A stretch of 64,000 bases of DNA from Microvirga pakistanensis (GTDB lineage: Bacteria > Pseudomonadota > Alphaproteobacteria > Rhizobiales > Beijerinckiaceae): the NCBI RefSeq assembly GCF_004458765.1, contig NZ_SPJX01000652.1, positions 124,001 through 188,000 on the forward strand, written 5' to 3'. Below are positions 28,042 through 36,959 of this stretch, in pieces (position 1 is the stretch's first letter; every line of letters starts with the position of its first letter). A model generated the notes under the pieces. That model was not told the origin of the DNA. It searched no databases and saw only the letters and a list, made by a program, of their open reading frames with translations. Both the position numbers and the translations under genes were made by a program.

Positions 28042-29049
28042 CTATTCTGCCGCCGTGACTTGCTCGTGCTTGGTTTTCCAGAGCGAGTAGACGACGCCGC
28101 CCGCGATCAGGCTCATGGTCACGCCAAGCGAGATCGTCGGGTCCACCTTGCCCATGATCTGGTTCCAGAAGATCTTGCCGCCGATGAAGACCAACACCAG
28201 AGCCAGGGCGTATTTCAGGTAATGGAACCGGTGCACCATGGCGGCCAGCGCGAAGTAGAGCGCGCGCAGGCCCAGGATCGCCATGATGTTTGCCGTGTAG
28301 ACCACGAAGGTGTCCGTGGTGATCGCGAAGATCGCAGGCACCGAGTCGATCGCGAAGATCAGGTCGGCGACATTGATCACCAGAAGCGCAAGGAAAAGCG
28401 GTGTCGCCCAGGTGACGACCCTGCCCGTCTTGGGATGCGGCAGGCGCACGAAGAAACGCTGCTCGTGAAGGCGGTTCGTGACCCGCATATGACGGGAAAC
28501 GGCGCGCACAACGGGATTTTTGCCGAAATCCGGATCACCCTCCGTCACGAAGAGCATCTTGATCCCGGTGAAGATCAGGAAGGCGCCGAAGATGTAGAGA
28601 ACCCAGGCGTATTCCTGCACGAGGGCGGCACCGACGCCGATCATGATGCCGCGCAGAACGATCACACCGATGATGCCCCAGACCAGAGCGCGGTACTGAT
28701 ACTTCGCCGGAATCGCGAAATAGCCGAAGATCAGCGAGATGACGAAGACATTGTCGATGGACAGGGACTTCTCGATGAAGAAGCCGGTGAAATAGGCAAT
28801 GCCGGCATGGGTCCCGTCCTGGGTCACGAGCTGGCCGCTTTCGTAGGACCACCAGAGATAGGCGCCGAAAGCCATCGCGATGGCGATGTAGAAGGCCGAG
28901 AGCCAGAGGCTCTGGGCGACGCCGAGCTCCTTGTCCTTACGGTTCAGGACGCCGAGGTCGAAAGCGAGGAGAAGTACGATAAGGCCTAAGAAAGCCGTCC
29001 ACATCCAGACGGGTTTTCCCAGCCATTCCATGAGGAGGAATTCTGGCAT
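28042..29049 (-). CDS. TerC family integral membrane protein
   Basis: 335 residues from ATG 29049 (ATG 29094 would add 15). About eight transmembrane helices. TerC signatures are intact: FFIEKSLSIDNVFVISLIF with the acidic pair in the membrane, and NVADLIFAIDSVPAIFAIT in the second repeat, the two Asp-containing motifs that mark metal (Mn) exporters of the TerC/Alx group. A cytoplasmic loop in the middle is rich in Arg and His. Metal export is inferred from the family. The upstream region (to 29340) was checked for a yybP-ykoY manganese riboswitch without a convincing match. Confidence 0.9.
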   Translation of the reverse strand: MPEFLLMEWLGKPVWMWTAFLGLIVLLLAFDLGVLNRKDKELGVAQSLWLSAFYIAIAMAFGAYLWWSYESGQLVTQDGTHAGIAYFTGFFIEKSLSIDNVFVISLIFGYFAIPAKYQYRALVWGIIGVIVLRGIMIGVGAALVQEYAWVLYIFGAFLIFTGIKMLFVTEGDPDFGKNPVVRAVSRHMRVTNRLHEQRFFVRLPHPKTGRVVTWATPLFLALLVINVADLIFAIDSVPAIFAITTDTFVVYTANIMAILGLRALYFALAAMVHRFHYLKYALALVLVFIGGKIFWNQIMGKVDPTISLGVTMSLIAGGVVYSLWKTKHEQVTAAE

Positions 29050-29340
29050 GAAACCGGACCTATGATTGCTGTTGTCAAGCATCGGCTCCGACATCGCAGG
29101 GCTTCATGCGCCTGCCAGAGGGGCCCGGTCACCGATGCCGTTCAACATGGGGGAGGGGACAAAAAGCTTCAAGAGGCTTGCAGAAAGGACGGGATGCTCA
29201 ATTTTTCGTCAGGTGGCGGTCTTCAGGGCAGCTTTGCCCTGGCAACGGGCTTGACCCTGCCCGTCGATCTGGTTGCATGACCAGCAACGAGGCAGGCTGG
29301 CTTTCGAAACAGCTGAGCCATAACGACAGAGGTGACGGTG

Positions 29341-30378
29341 ATGGTGTCCGGACGTTCGAAAATGGCGCGGTGGGGCAGGGGGCTCTTGGCTGGTGCCGTA
29401 GTGCTTCTCGGCACCGCGGCAGCCCAGGCGCAAACCCCGGTGCGGTTTTCCCTCGATTGGCGCTGGGAGGGGCCGGCAGCGCCCTTCGCCGTGGCTCTCG
29501 ACAAGGGCTACTTCAAGGCCGAGGGCCTGGACGTGACGATCGATCCGTCGGCAGGCTCCCGGGAGCCGATCTCGCGCGTTGCCTCCGGCACCTACGATGT
29601 GGGCTTCGGCGACGTGAACTCGCTGGTGCGCTTCCGTGACGAGAACCCCGGCACCGGCATCAAGGCCGTCATGGTGATCTATGACCGCCCGCCCTTCGCG
29701 ATCATCGGCCGCAAGAGCCGGGGCATCACCAAGGAGGTCGCGAGCCTTCAGGGCAAGAAGTTCGGCGCTCCGGCGGCGGATGGCGCCTTCGCGCAATGGC
29801 CGATCTTCAAGTCGGTCAACAATATCGACGATTCCAGCATGAAATTCGAGAATGTGGGCTTTCCCGTTCGCGAGCCGATGCTGGCGCAAGGCGAGGTCGA
29901 TGCGGTGTTCGGCTTCGCCATGTCGTCCTACATCAACCTCAAATCCCGGGGCGTTCCGGCGGACGACATCGTGATTCTGCCCATGAGCGATTACGGCGTC
30001 GACCTCTACGGCAACACCATCATCGTGTCGGAAAAGTTCGCCAAGGAGAAACCCGACGCGGTGAAGGGTCTGCTGCGCGCGATCATGAAGGGCGTGCAGG
30101 ACACGGTGAAGGATCCGGAAAGCGCCGTGGATTCGGTGGTCAAGCGCAACGACGTCGCCAAGAAGGATGTGGAGCTCGAACGCCTGAAGATGGTGCTGCA
30201 GCAGAACATGCTCACGCCTTTCGTGAAGGAGAACGGCTTCGGTGGCATCGACAAGGCCCGCTTCGCCAAGGCCCTCGACCAGATCGGGCTGACCTTCACC
30301 TACAAGGAAAAGCCGACCGTCGAGAGCGTGTTCACGGAAGAGTTCCTGCCCCCGGCCGATCAGCGGAAGGTGAACTGA
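29341..30378 (+). CDS. ABC transporter substrate-binding protein (NMT1/THI5-like, SsuA type)
   Basis: 345 residues from ATG 29341, which has GAGG eight bases upstream; GTG 29332 is less well placed. A signal peptide ends at about AAAQA-Q (residue 30). The mature protein begins VRFSLDWRWEGPAAPFAVALDKGYF and has PREPISRVASGTYDVGFGD-type architecture of the NMT1/SsuA family that binds nitrate, sulfonates, taurine, bicarbonate or thiamine precursors. The substrate is not readable. It is the first gene of a complete SBP-ATPase-permease operon. No thiamine (THI) box precedes it. Confidence 0.88.
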   Translation: MVSGRSKMARWGRGLLAGAVVLLGTAAAQAQTPVRFSLDWRWEGPAAPFAVALDKGYFKAEGLDVTIDPSAGSREPISRVASGTYDVGFGDVNSLVRFRDENPGTGIKAVMVIYDRPPFAIIGRKSRGITKEVASLQGKKFGAPAADGAFAQWPIFKSVNNIDDSSMKFENVGFPVREPMLAQGEVDAVFGFAMSSYINLKSRGVPADDIVILPMSDYGVDLYGNTIIVSEKFAKEKPDAVKGLLRAIMKGVQDTVKDPESAVDSVVKRNDVAKKDVELERLKMVLQQNMLTPFVKENGFGGIDKARFAKALDQIGLTFTYKEKPTVESVFTEEFLPPADQRKVN

Positions 30379-30387
30379 GACCCCTCG

Positions 30388-30415
30388 GGCCCGGTCGCAG
30401 CGCTGCGACCGGGCC
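30388..30415 (+). other. Perfect intercistronic palindrome after the SBP gene
   Basis: A 28-base perfect palindrome (half-site GGCCCGGTCGCAGC) followed by TTCTCC. Hairpins at this place in ABC operons usually stabilise the upstream SBP message and reduce read-through, giving excess binding protein; that role is inferred. Confidence 0.65.
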
Positions 30416-30444
30416 TTCTCCATGGCCTGAACGCGGTTCCCTTC

Positions 30445-31236
30445 ATGAAGCCCTTCGTCGACCTTCACGACGTCACCCATGTCTATGCCCGCGCCGAGGA
30501 CGGTGTGCCGGCGGTCAAGAACCTGACCCTCAGGATCAACGAAGGCGAGTTCGCCGCCATCGTGGGCCCTTCCGGCTGCGGCAAGTCCACCCTCATGAAG
30601 CTCGCCACGGGATTGCAGTTTCCTCGCGAGGGAACGGTGATCGTCGACGGCAGGCAGGTGGGCGCGCCGGTGAAGCTCGCCGGAATGGCGTTCCAGAACC
30701 CGACCATGCTGCCGTGGCGCACGACCCTGGACAACATCCTGCTGCCGCTCGAAATCGTCGAGCCGCATCGTGCGCGGCTGCGCCGGAACAAGGCCGAGTA
30801 TGTCGCCAAGGCCGAGGCGCTGCTGGAGCAGGTGGGCCTGAAGGGGCAGGGGCATCGATATCCGTGGCAGCTCTCCGGCGGCATGCAGCAGCGCGCCTCC
30901 CTCTGCCGCGCGCTCATTCACGAGCCGAAGCTCCTCATGCTGGACGAGCCCTTCGGCGCGCTCGACAGCTTCACCCGCGAGGAATTGTGGTGCGTGATGC
31001 GCGATCTTCACGCGGCGCAGAAGGTCACGATCATCCTCGTGACGCACGACCTGCGCGAGGCGGCCTTCCTGGCGGACCGCATCTTCTGCATGAGCGCCCG
31101 GCCGGGCCGCATCGTGGCCGAGCGGGAGGTGCCGTTCCCGCGCCCGCGCGATCTCGAGATCACCTATACTCCGGAATTCTCCGCGCTCGTTCACGAGCTG
31201 CGCGGACATATCGCGCAGGCGCGCAGGGCAGCGTGA
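30445..31236 (+). CDS. ABC transporter ATP-binding protein
   Basis: 263 residues. Walker A GPSGCGKST near residues 47-55, Q-loop in AFQNPTMLPWR, signature LSGGMQQR, Walker B LLMLDEPFGALD and the switch His in VTHDLREA are all intact. It groups with the SsuB/TauB importers that partner NMT1-type binding proteins. Its stop overlaps a possible GTG start of the permease. Confidence 0.95.
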   Translation: MKPFVDLHDVTHVYARAEDGVPAVKNLTLRINEGEFAAIVGPSGCGKSTLMKLATGLQFPREGTVIVDGRQVGAPVKLAGMAFQNPTMLPWRTTLDNILLPLEIVEPHRARLRRNKAEYVAKAEALLEQVGLKGQGHRYPWQLSGGMQQRASLCRALIHEPKLLMLDEPFGALDSFTREELWCVMRDLHAAQKVTIILVTHDLREAAFLADRIFCMSARPGRIVAEREVPFPRPRDLEITYTPEFSALVHELRGHIAQARRAA

Positions 31237-31244
31237 ATTTCTCC

Positions 31245-32012
31245 ATGAAAGCCAAGAACCAACTCGCCCTCGCGCCCTGGATTTTCACGATCGGCTTCTT
31301 CGTGCTGTGGGAGATCGCCTGCCGGGCGCTCGGGATCTCCAGCTTCATCCTGCCGGCTCCCTCGACGATCCTGCTCGCCGTTTGGGAATATCGGACACAG
31401 CTGAGCTATCATGCCCTGCACACCCTCTGGATGACCCTGGCGGGCTTCGGGCTCGCAGTGGTGTTCGGGCTGCTGCTCGGCATGCTGCTCGGTTCATCCC
31501 GGCTCATCAATGCGGGTAGCTATCCCTTGCTGGTGGGCTTCAACTCGATTCCGAAAGTGGCGGTGGTGCCGATCCTGGTGTTCTGGTTCGGCGTCGGCTG
31601 GGTCCCGCCCGTGCTCACCGCCTTCCTCATCTCATTCTTCCCCATCGTGGTGAACGTCGCCACCGGCATCGCGACCGTGGAGCCTGAGATGGAGGACGTG
31701 CTGCGCGCCCTCGGCGCGTCGAAGAAGGACATCGTGTTCAAGGTCGGCGTGCCGCGCGCGATGCCGTATTTCTTCGGCTCGCTCAAAGTGGCCATCACGC
31801 TCGCCTATGTCGGCTCCGTCATCGGCGAGCAGAACGCGTCCAATGTGGGCATCGGCAATCTCCTCACCCGCGCGTCCGCGGCCTTCGAGGTGCCGCTCGT
31901 CTGGGCGTCTCTCGTGGTGCTCGCGGTCCTCGGCGTCTTCATGTACGCGATCACGGCCTATGTGGAGCGCTCCACGACCGGCTGGGCGCAGCGCTCGCAG
32001 ATGGCGGCCTAG
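31245..32012 (+). CDS. ABC transporter permease (SsuC/TauC type)
   Basis: 255 residues from ATG 31245 (GTG 31233, overlapping the ATPase stop, is an alternative). About six transmembrane helices. The cytoplasmic EAA loop reads EDVLRALGASKKDIVFKV, followed by GVPRAMPYFFGSLKVA, typical of this family. It ends with a 4-base overlap against the convergent cobW gene. Confidence 0.94.
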   Translation: MKAKNQLALAPWIFTIGFFVLWEIACRALGISSFILPAPSTILLAVWEYRTQLSYHALHTLWMTLAGFGLAVVFGLLLGMLLGSSRLINAGSYPLLVGFNSIPKVAVVPILVFWFGVGWVPPVLTAFLISFFPIVVNVATGIATVEPEMEDVLRALGASKKDIVFKVGVPRAMPYFFGSLKVAITLAYVGSVIGEQNASNVGIGNLLTRASAAFEVPLVWASLVVLAVLGVFMYAITAYVERSTTGWAQRSQMAA

Positions 32013-33166
32013 CGCCTCAGAGACAGCGGATTGTCCGACAAGGCTGCAGCGTCCGGTTCGTCGACGGCAGGACGCCCCAGGAAGGCATTCCAGAGCTTTT
32101 CCACCGTCTCGCGCTCCAAATCGTCCACGATGAAGACGATACGGCTGCGCCGGTCCTCGCTCGGCCAGCGCGGCAGGATCGCCGGCACATGGATCACGTG
32201 CTGAACGCCGTGGATCACGACAGGATGCTCGGGATCCTCCGCGAGCGCCACCAATCCCTTCACGCGCAGGAGCTTCGCACCCTGCGACGAGCGCAGCAGA
32301 TCGAGGAACATGTCCAGCGTGCCCTGCCGGATCGGCTGATCGCTGGTGAGGCAGAACGCGCGAATGCGCTCATCATGCCGGTTCACGTCGTGGTGGTGAT
32401 GATGGCCGTGACCATGATCGCCATCATGCCCATGATGGTGATGCGCATGCTGATGGGCATGGCTTGAGCGCTCCGCCTCCTCGACGGCTTCCGTCTTCAG
32501 CCACTCGGCCACGTCGGCGATCTTGCCGTCGAGACCGAAAAGGCCGCCCGCGACGATCTCTTCCACAGGCGCGTCGGCCGTGAGAATGGCCGCTCCCGGG
32601 TTGAGCTGGCGCAGTCTCTCCTGCAGGCCCGCGAGGCTCGTCCGATCCTGGTCGAGATCGGTCTTGGTGAGGACGATCCGCTCGGCGACGGCGGCCTGCT
32701 TCACGGCTTCGCGGTGCGCGTCGAGGGTCTGGGCGCCGTTGATCGTGTCGATCACCGTCACCACGCCTTCCACCGCGTAGCGCAGGGACAGATAGGGATG
32801 ATAGAGCACCGCGTGGAGAATGGGGGCCGGGTCCGCGAGGCCCGTCGTCTCGATGATCACGCGCTTGAACGGCAGGATGCGGCCGTTGTCGCGCTTGCGC
32901 AGGAGATCTTCCAGCGTGGCGATGAGATCCCCCCGCACGGAACAGCACAGACAGCCTGCGGAGAGAAGCACCATGCCCTCCTCGACGGTTTCGACCAGCA
33001 GGTGGTCGAGGCCGATCTCCCCGAACTCGTTGATGATCACGACCGTGTCCTGCAGCGCCGGGCTCTTCAGCATCCGGTTGAGCAGAGTGGTCTTGCCGGC
33101 GCCGAGAAAGCCCGTGAGGATCGTCAGCGGGATCGGAGCAGGTGGGGTCATGGGGGCATTCGTCAT
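32009..33166 (-). CDS. CobW/COG0523 family GTPase (metal chaperone)
   Basis: 385 residues from ATG 33166. G3E GTPase: Walker A GFLGAGKTT at residues 19-27, metal-binding CxCC at residues 72-75 (GCLCCS), base-recognition TKTDL. A histidine-rich stretch of roughly 35 residues (around 228-262) precedes the C-terminal CobW_C domain and should bind several metal ions. Family members insert zinc or cobalt into client proteins. The client is unknown; cobS/cobT lie 8 kb away, not adjacent. It is 2 bases downstream of the EamA gene, forming an operon with it. Confidence 0.92.
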   Translation of the reverse strand: MTNAPMTPPAPIPLTILTGFLGAGKTTLLNRMLKSPALQDTVVIINEFGEIGLDHLLVETVEEGMVLLSAGCLCCSVRGDLIATLEDLLRKRDNGRILPFKRVIIETTGLADPAPILHAVLYHPYLSLRYAVEGVVTVIDTINGAQTLDAHREAVKQAAVAERIVLTKTDLDQDRTSLAGLQERLRQLNPGAAILTADAPVEEIVAGGLFGLDGKIADVAEWLKTEAVEEAERSSHAHQHAHHHHGHDGDHGHGHHHHHDVNRHDERIRAFCLTSDQPIRQGTLDMFLDLLRSSQGAKLLRVKGLVALAEDPEHPVVIHGVQHVIHVPAILPRWPSEDRRSRIVFIVDDLERETVEKLWNAFLGRPAVDEPDAAALSDNPLSLRR

Positions 33167-33168
33167 GG

Positions 33169-34074
33169 TCAATCCGCTATCGGAACCAGGGACGCGCGTC
33201 TGACGCGGCGCTGTTCAAGAAGAACGTTGGTGATGATGGCGGCGAGCACAAGGACGCCGCCCGCAATCTGCAGAGGAGAAAGGACCTCGTTCAGGATCAG
33301 CGCCGAGGCAAGGGACGCCACGACGGGCTCCGTGCAGAAGATGATCCCGGCCGCGACCGCCGAGATGCGCCCGAGCGCCACCAATTGCAGCACGAAGCCG
33401 CCGACATAGCCGCCGATCGTCATGGCGACCGCGAAAGGAGCCAGAGCCAGCACGGACGGCGGCGCGAGCTGTCCCGTGACGAGGCTGATGACGAGAGCGG
33501 TGGGCAGCACGATCAGCTGAATCCAGAAAACCTTGGCGACCACTCCGGTGTTCGTGCAGCGCGCGGCCGTGAAGAACTGGACGGTCGTCGCGATGCTGGC
33601 GCCGAAGGCGAGCGCCAGACCACGCCAGTCCAGGCCCGTGAAAGCCGGCCCGACGACCAGACAGACCCCGAGGGATGCGATCGCGACGACGCCGATGAGC
33701 GCCGGCGTCAGAGGCGTCTTCTCCACGAAGGGATTCGCGAGAACGATGAGGATCGGATAGGTGTAGAACACGACCGCCGCGACCGTCACGGGAATGAAGG
33801 CCACGGACGAAAGATAGCCGATGCCTTGGAGAGCGCTGGCGATGCCCAGAAGGAGGAGCGTTCCCCGTTCCTCCCGCGCCATGGCGAGCGAGCGCCGCGC
33901 GACGAGCGCCACGGCGGCCACGAGGGCCAGCATCAGCAAGACCCGGTAAACGACGATGGCCGAGCCGCTGGTTCCGGCAAACGAGGCCAGCCGGGCGAAG
34001 ACGATATTCAGGCCATAGAGGCTGGCTGAGCCGATGGCGAGGAAAAGGCCGGTGTCGTGGGAGGAGCGCGTCAT
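33169..34074 (-). CDS. EamA/DMT family transporter
   Basis: 301 residues from ATG 34074. Ten predicted hydrophobic helices in two EamA repeats, beginning LFLAIGSASLYGLNIVFARLA. These 10-TM drug/metabolite transporters export small organic compounds; the substrate is not evident. The tight linkage with the CobW gene downstream suggests shared expression but not necessarily shared function. The longer frame to 34155 lacks membrane character and was trimmed. Confidence 0.9.
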   Translation of the reverse strand: MTRSSHDTGLFLAIGSASLYGLNIVFARLASFAGTSGSAIVVYRVLLMLALVAAVALVARRSLAMAREERGTLLLLGIASALQGIGYLSSVAFIPVTVAAVVFYTYPILIVLANPFVEKTPLTPALIGVVAIASLGVCLVVGPAFTGLDWRGLALAFGASIATTVQFFTAARCTNTGVVAKVFWIQLIVLPTALVISLVTGQLAPPSVLALAPFAVAMTIGGYVGGFVLQLVALGRISAVAAGIIFCTEPVVASLASALILNEVLSPLQIAGGVLVLAAIITNVLLEQRRVRRASLVPIAD

Positions 34075-34187
34075 GGGTGGTGTGGTTCGCAGAGCACCCA
34101 CCGTTCGCCCGGATCGGCCGCGAATGCAAGGGGACCGATGCAGGACGCCCGGCACGGGGCCGGGCGCTGCGGGAGGTTCAGAAAGGG

Positions 34188-35522
34188 TCAGTTCGCCGAC
34201 GATTTCGGCTTCGAAGAGGCATCCGCCTTCTGGTCTTTCTTGGCGGCGGGCTTCTTGTCCTGACCGGTGACCGGCTTGACGGTGACGCTCACGCGGCCCT
34301 TGGACTTTGTCTTGTCGTCGTCCGCGATGACCGGCGTCACGTCCGGCTTCTTGGCCGTCTGCTTGGTGCTCTTCTTGGAAGAAACTGCTTTCTTCTTCTG
34401 GCGGGCCTGCGCGGCCGCCTCCTCGGCGGCGGCCTGGGCGGCGAGCTCGGCCTCGGAGGGCGGGTTCAGGCCGATCCAGACGCGCTCGGGCTGCACGGCA
34501 GTGCGGGGGCCGAGCACGGTGCGCACGGGCTTTTGCGTGTCGCCGGCGAAGGCCATGACCTCGGACGAGAACAGGTTGGGGATGTTCGAGGTGCCCTCGG
34601 CCACCACCGGAGCGTCGTCTTCCTGGGGCATCGGCCCGCGCCGGTCGCAGATCACGGAGCGCATGTCCGGTGGAGTGGTGTTGGCCGAAACGGGCAGGGC
34701 GGTGAGTTCGGGATTGGTGAAGTTCACCTTGCTGTTGAAGCCCCGGTCGAACAGCTCGGCAGCCTTCATGGTGCGCTCATTGGCCGAGGGCGCGCCGAGC
34801 ACGACCGTGATCAGATGCCGGCCATTGCGGTTGGCGCTGGCCACCACGTTGAAGCCCGACGAGCAGATGAAGCCGGTCTTCATCCCGTCGGCGCCCGGAT
34901 AGCGGCCGATGAGGCCGTTGGTGTTGCGCATGATCCTCCGGCCGAACTGGACAGCCCCGATATGGAACAGGTCCTGGTGCTCGGGAAAGTCCATCAGCAG
35001 CGCGCGGGCGAGGAGCGCCATGTCGCGGGCAGTGGTCTGGTTGCGCTCGTCGGGTAGGCCGTGCGGATTGACGAAATGGCTGCTCGCCATGCCGAGCCGC
35101 CGGGCCTGGGCGTTCATGAGCACCGAGAAGCCGTCGATGGAGCCGCCGATATTCTCCGCAATGGTGGCGGCGACGTCGTTGGCCGACTTCACGAGCATGA
35201 TCTTGAGGGCATTGTCGAGACGGATCTGGGTGCCCGGCTTGAAGCCCATCTTGGACGGCGGCAGCGCTGCGGCGCTGTCGGTCACCGTGAGCAGGGTGTC
35301 CATGCTCAGCTGCCCGGAGCGCACCTTGTCCAGCGCGACATAGGCCGTCATCAGCTTGGTGATGGAAGCCGGATACCACGGATCGGTCGCCCGCTCCGCG
35401 TGCAGAACGCGGCCTGACTCGACCTCGACCACGAGGGCGGGGGTGCCGGCTGCCAAAGCCTGACCGCTCAGGAGGGCAGCCACGGCAAAGACGGTCGCGC
35501 GAAGGGCTCGGCTAACGTTCAT
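34188..35522 (-). CDS. D-alanyl-D-alanine carboxypeptidase (class C-type PBP5 family) with Lys-rich tail
   Basis: 444 residues. Signal peptide with cleavage near ALA-A (about 24). The serine-peptidase triad is intact: S53-ITK-56, S113-A-N115 and K215-T-G217. It trims the terminal D-Ala of peptidoglycan stem peptides in the periplasm. After the catalytic domain (to about 260) comes a second part with GPMPQEDD, a segment rich in Ala and Glu, then a Lys-rich, low-complexity tail (about 360-444) that could bind peptidoglycan or the outer leaflet. The canonical PBP5 C-terminal amphipathic anchor is not seen. Confidence 0.92.
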   Translation of the reverse strand: MNVSRALRATVFAVAALLSGQALAAGTPALVVEVESGRVLHAERATDPWYPASITKLMTAYVALDKVRSGQLSMDTLLTVTDSAAALPPSKMGFKPGTQIRLDNALKIMLVKSANDVAATIAENIGGSIDGFSVLMNAQARRLGMASSHFVNPHGLPDERNQTTARDMALLARALLMDFPEHQDLFHIGAVQFGRRIMRNTNGLIGRYPGADGMKTGFICSSGFNVVASANRNGRHLITVVLGAPSANERTMKAAELFDRGFNSKVNFTNPELTALPVSANTTPPDMRSVICDRRGPMPQEDDAPVVAEGTSNIPNLFSSEVMAFAGDTQKPVRTVLGPRTAVQPERVWIGLNPPSEAELAAQAAAEEAAAQARQKKKAVSSKKSTKQTAKKPDVTPVIADDDKTKSKGRVSVTVKPVTGQDKKPAAKKDQKADASSKPKSSAN

Positions 35523-35550
35523 ACGGAACGACTCCTTAACTAAAGCAACG

Positions 35551-35605
35551 TTCGGAGAGGGGATTTGAAAGCCCCGCTTGCCAGCTGAGCTATTGTTATT
35601 CCCAA
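35551..35605 (-). pseudogene. tRNA-like remnant in the leader of the carboxypeptidase gene
   Basis: Read on the minus strand this carries a D-arm (ATAGCTCAGCTGGCAAGC) joined directly to a T-arm/acceptor-like segment (GGGGCTTTCAAATCCCC then TCTCCG). The anticodon arm appears lost or fused, and no 5' acceptor strand pairs with the end. It looks like a decayed or partial tRNA. The rest of the gap (35606-35807) shows nothing I can assign. Confidence 0.35.
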
Positions 35606-35807
35606 ACCTTGGCTTTGGCTAGGTAAGGGCAGTGCATCGCAATCCCGGTCTGCTCTTTGTACCGAACTCCGTGGCAAGAGAGTGGCAAAAGCCGCCCACT
35701 TTGAAGAACAACGAAGCGCGGCCGTTGTTTCATGGCGGCCACGTATTGTCGCGCAAGAGCGAAGTCGCTATGAGATAAAGTAACATATTTTCGCGGAGCG
35801 ATCTGTG

Positions 35808-36959
35808 ATGCCTGGAACTGACGCCGCTTCCCAAACCCCTGCCTATCGTGCTCTTCAGGTTGGCGATCCGGCTCCCTGGTTCACGCAGAATTCCAGCGCC
35901 AATCCCGCGTATCATCTCGAAACGGCGGCAGGGCGCTATCTAGTCCTGTGTTTTTACGGAACCGCCTCGGACGAGGTCGGGCGCGAGACCGTGCGGGCCT
36001 TTCAGGAGACGAATCGCGATCTTTTCGACGACGACAAGATCGCCCTGTTCGGCGTGAGTTGCGACCCGTCGGATCTGACGGAGGGGCGGGCCCGGCAGAT
36101 CCTGCCGGGCATCCGGCACTTCTGGGATTTCGACGGAACGGTCGGTCGGCTCTACGGCGCCGTTCCACATGACGCAACGTCAGGTCGGGCACAGATTGCC
36201 CTCCGCCGGTTCTGGCTGGTGCTCAACCCGACCCTTCGCATTCGCGCGATCTTTCCCTTCAGGCAGGACGGCAGCGATCGCCAGGAGGTGATGGCCTACC
36301 TGCGCGCCCTGCCGCCCGTCGATCGCTTCGCCGGGTTCGAGATGCCGGCTCCGATTCTCATCATTCCGGACGTCTTCGAGCCCGCCTTCTGCCGGCATCT
36401 GATCGGTCTCTACCAGCAGCATGGCGGAGAGGAATCCGGATTCATGCGCGAAGTCGACGGCAAGACTGTCGCGGCGCATGATCCGAGCCACAAGCGCCGC
36501 AAGGACTTCACCATCACGGATCCCGGCCTGATCACACAGCTGCAGCGTCGCATCATGCGGCGTGTGAATCCCGAAATCGAGAAGGTGCATTTCTTCAAGC
36601 CCACCCGCATGGAGCGCTATATCGTCTCTTGCTACGCAGCGGAGGAGGGCGGCCATTTCCGCGCGCATCGGGACAACACCACCAGGGGGACGGCTCATCG
36701 CCGGTTCGCGGTCTCCATCAATCTCAACGACGGTTTCGAGGGCGGCGAGGTGAGCTTCCCCGAATACGGATCCCGGAGCTACAAGGCCCCCCTCGGCGGG
36801 GCCGTGGTGTTCTCGGCCCCGCTGCTGCATGCAGTGTCGAAGGTCACGTCGGGGCGCCGCTTCGCCTTTCTGCCCTTCCTCTACGACGAGGCGGCCGCCA
36901 GGATTCGCGAGGCGAACAATGCAGCCCTCGGCGAAGGGGTGGGGGTCTACCGGGCCTGA
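35808..36959 (+). CDS. Fusion: peroxiredoxin-like domain plus 2OG-Fe(II) dioxygenase
   Basis: 383 residues from ATG 35808. Residues about 12-170 have the AhpC/TSA fold pattern (GDPAPWF, YLVLCFYGT, LFGVSCDPSD, WDFDGTVGRLYG, FWLVLNPTLRI). The peroxidatic Cys position of the family, about seven residues after FY-50, is not Cys here (ASDEVGRE), so the domain is probably not a classical peroxidase; C48 and C85 are the nearest cysteines. Residues about 180-365 form a prolyl-4-hydroxylase-type jelly roll with iron ligands H287, D289 (HRD) and H341 and a 2-oxoglutarate Arg at 350/351. The target is unknown. Its 3' end overlaps the convergent Nudix gene by 13 bases. Confidence 0.82.
   Translation: MPGTDAASQTPAYRALQVGDPAPWFTQNSSANPAYHLETAAGRYLVLCFYGTASDEVGRETVRAFQETNRDLFDDDKIALFGVSCDPSDLTEGRARQILPGIRHFWDFDGTVGRLYGAVPHDATSGRAQIALRRFWLVLNPTLRIRAIFPFRQDGSDRQEVMAYLRALPPVDRFAGFEMPAPILIIPDVFEPAFCRHLIGLYQQHGGEESGFMREVDGKTVAAHDPSHKRRKDFTITDPGLITQLQRRIMRRVNPEIEKVHFFKPTRMERYIVSCYAAEEGGHFRAHRDNTTRGTAHRRFAVSINLNDGFEGGEVSFPEYGSRSYKAPLGGAVVFSAPLLHAVSKVTSGRRFAFLPFLYDEAAARIREANNAALGEGVGVYRA

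Noticed and set aside
29095..29340. Possible thiamine (THI box) or manganese (yybP-ykoY) riboswitch between terC and the NMT1-type ABC operon
   Set aside because: Neither the CTGAGA/ACCCTT thiamine core nor the conserved loop bases of the Mn aptamer are present.
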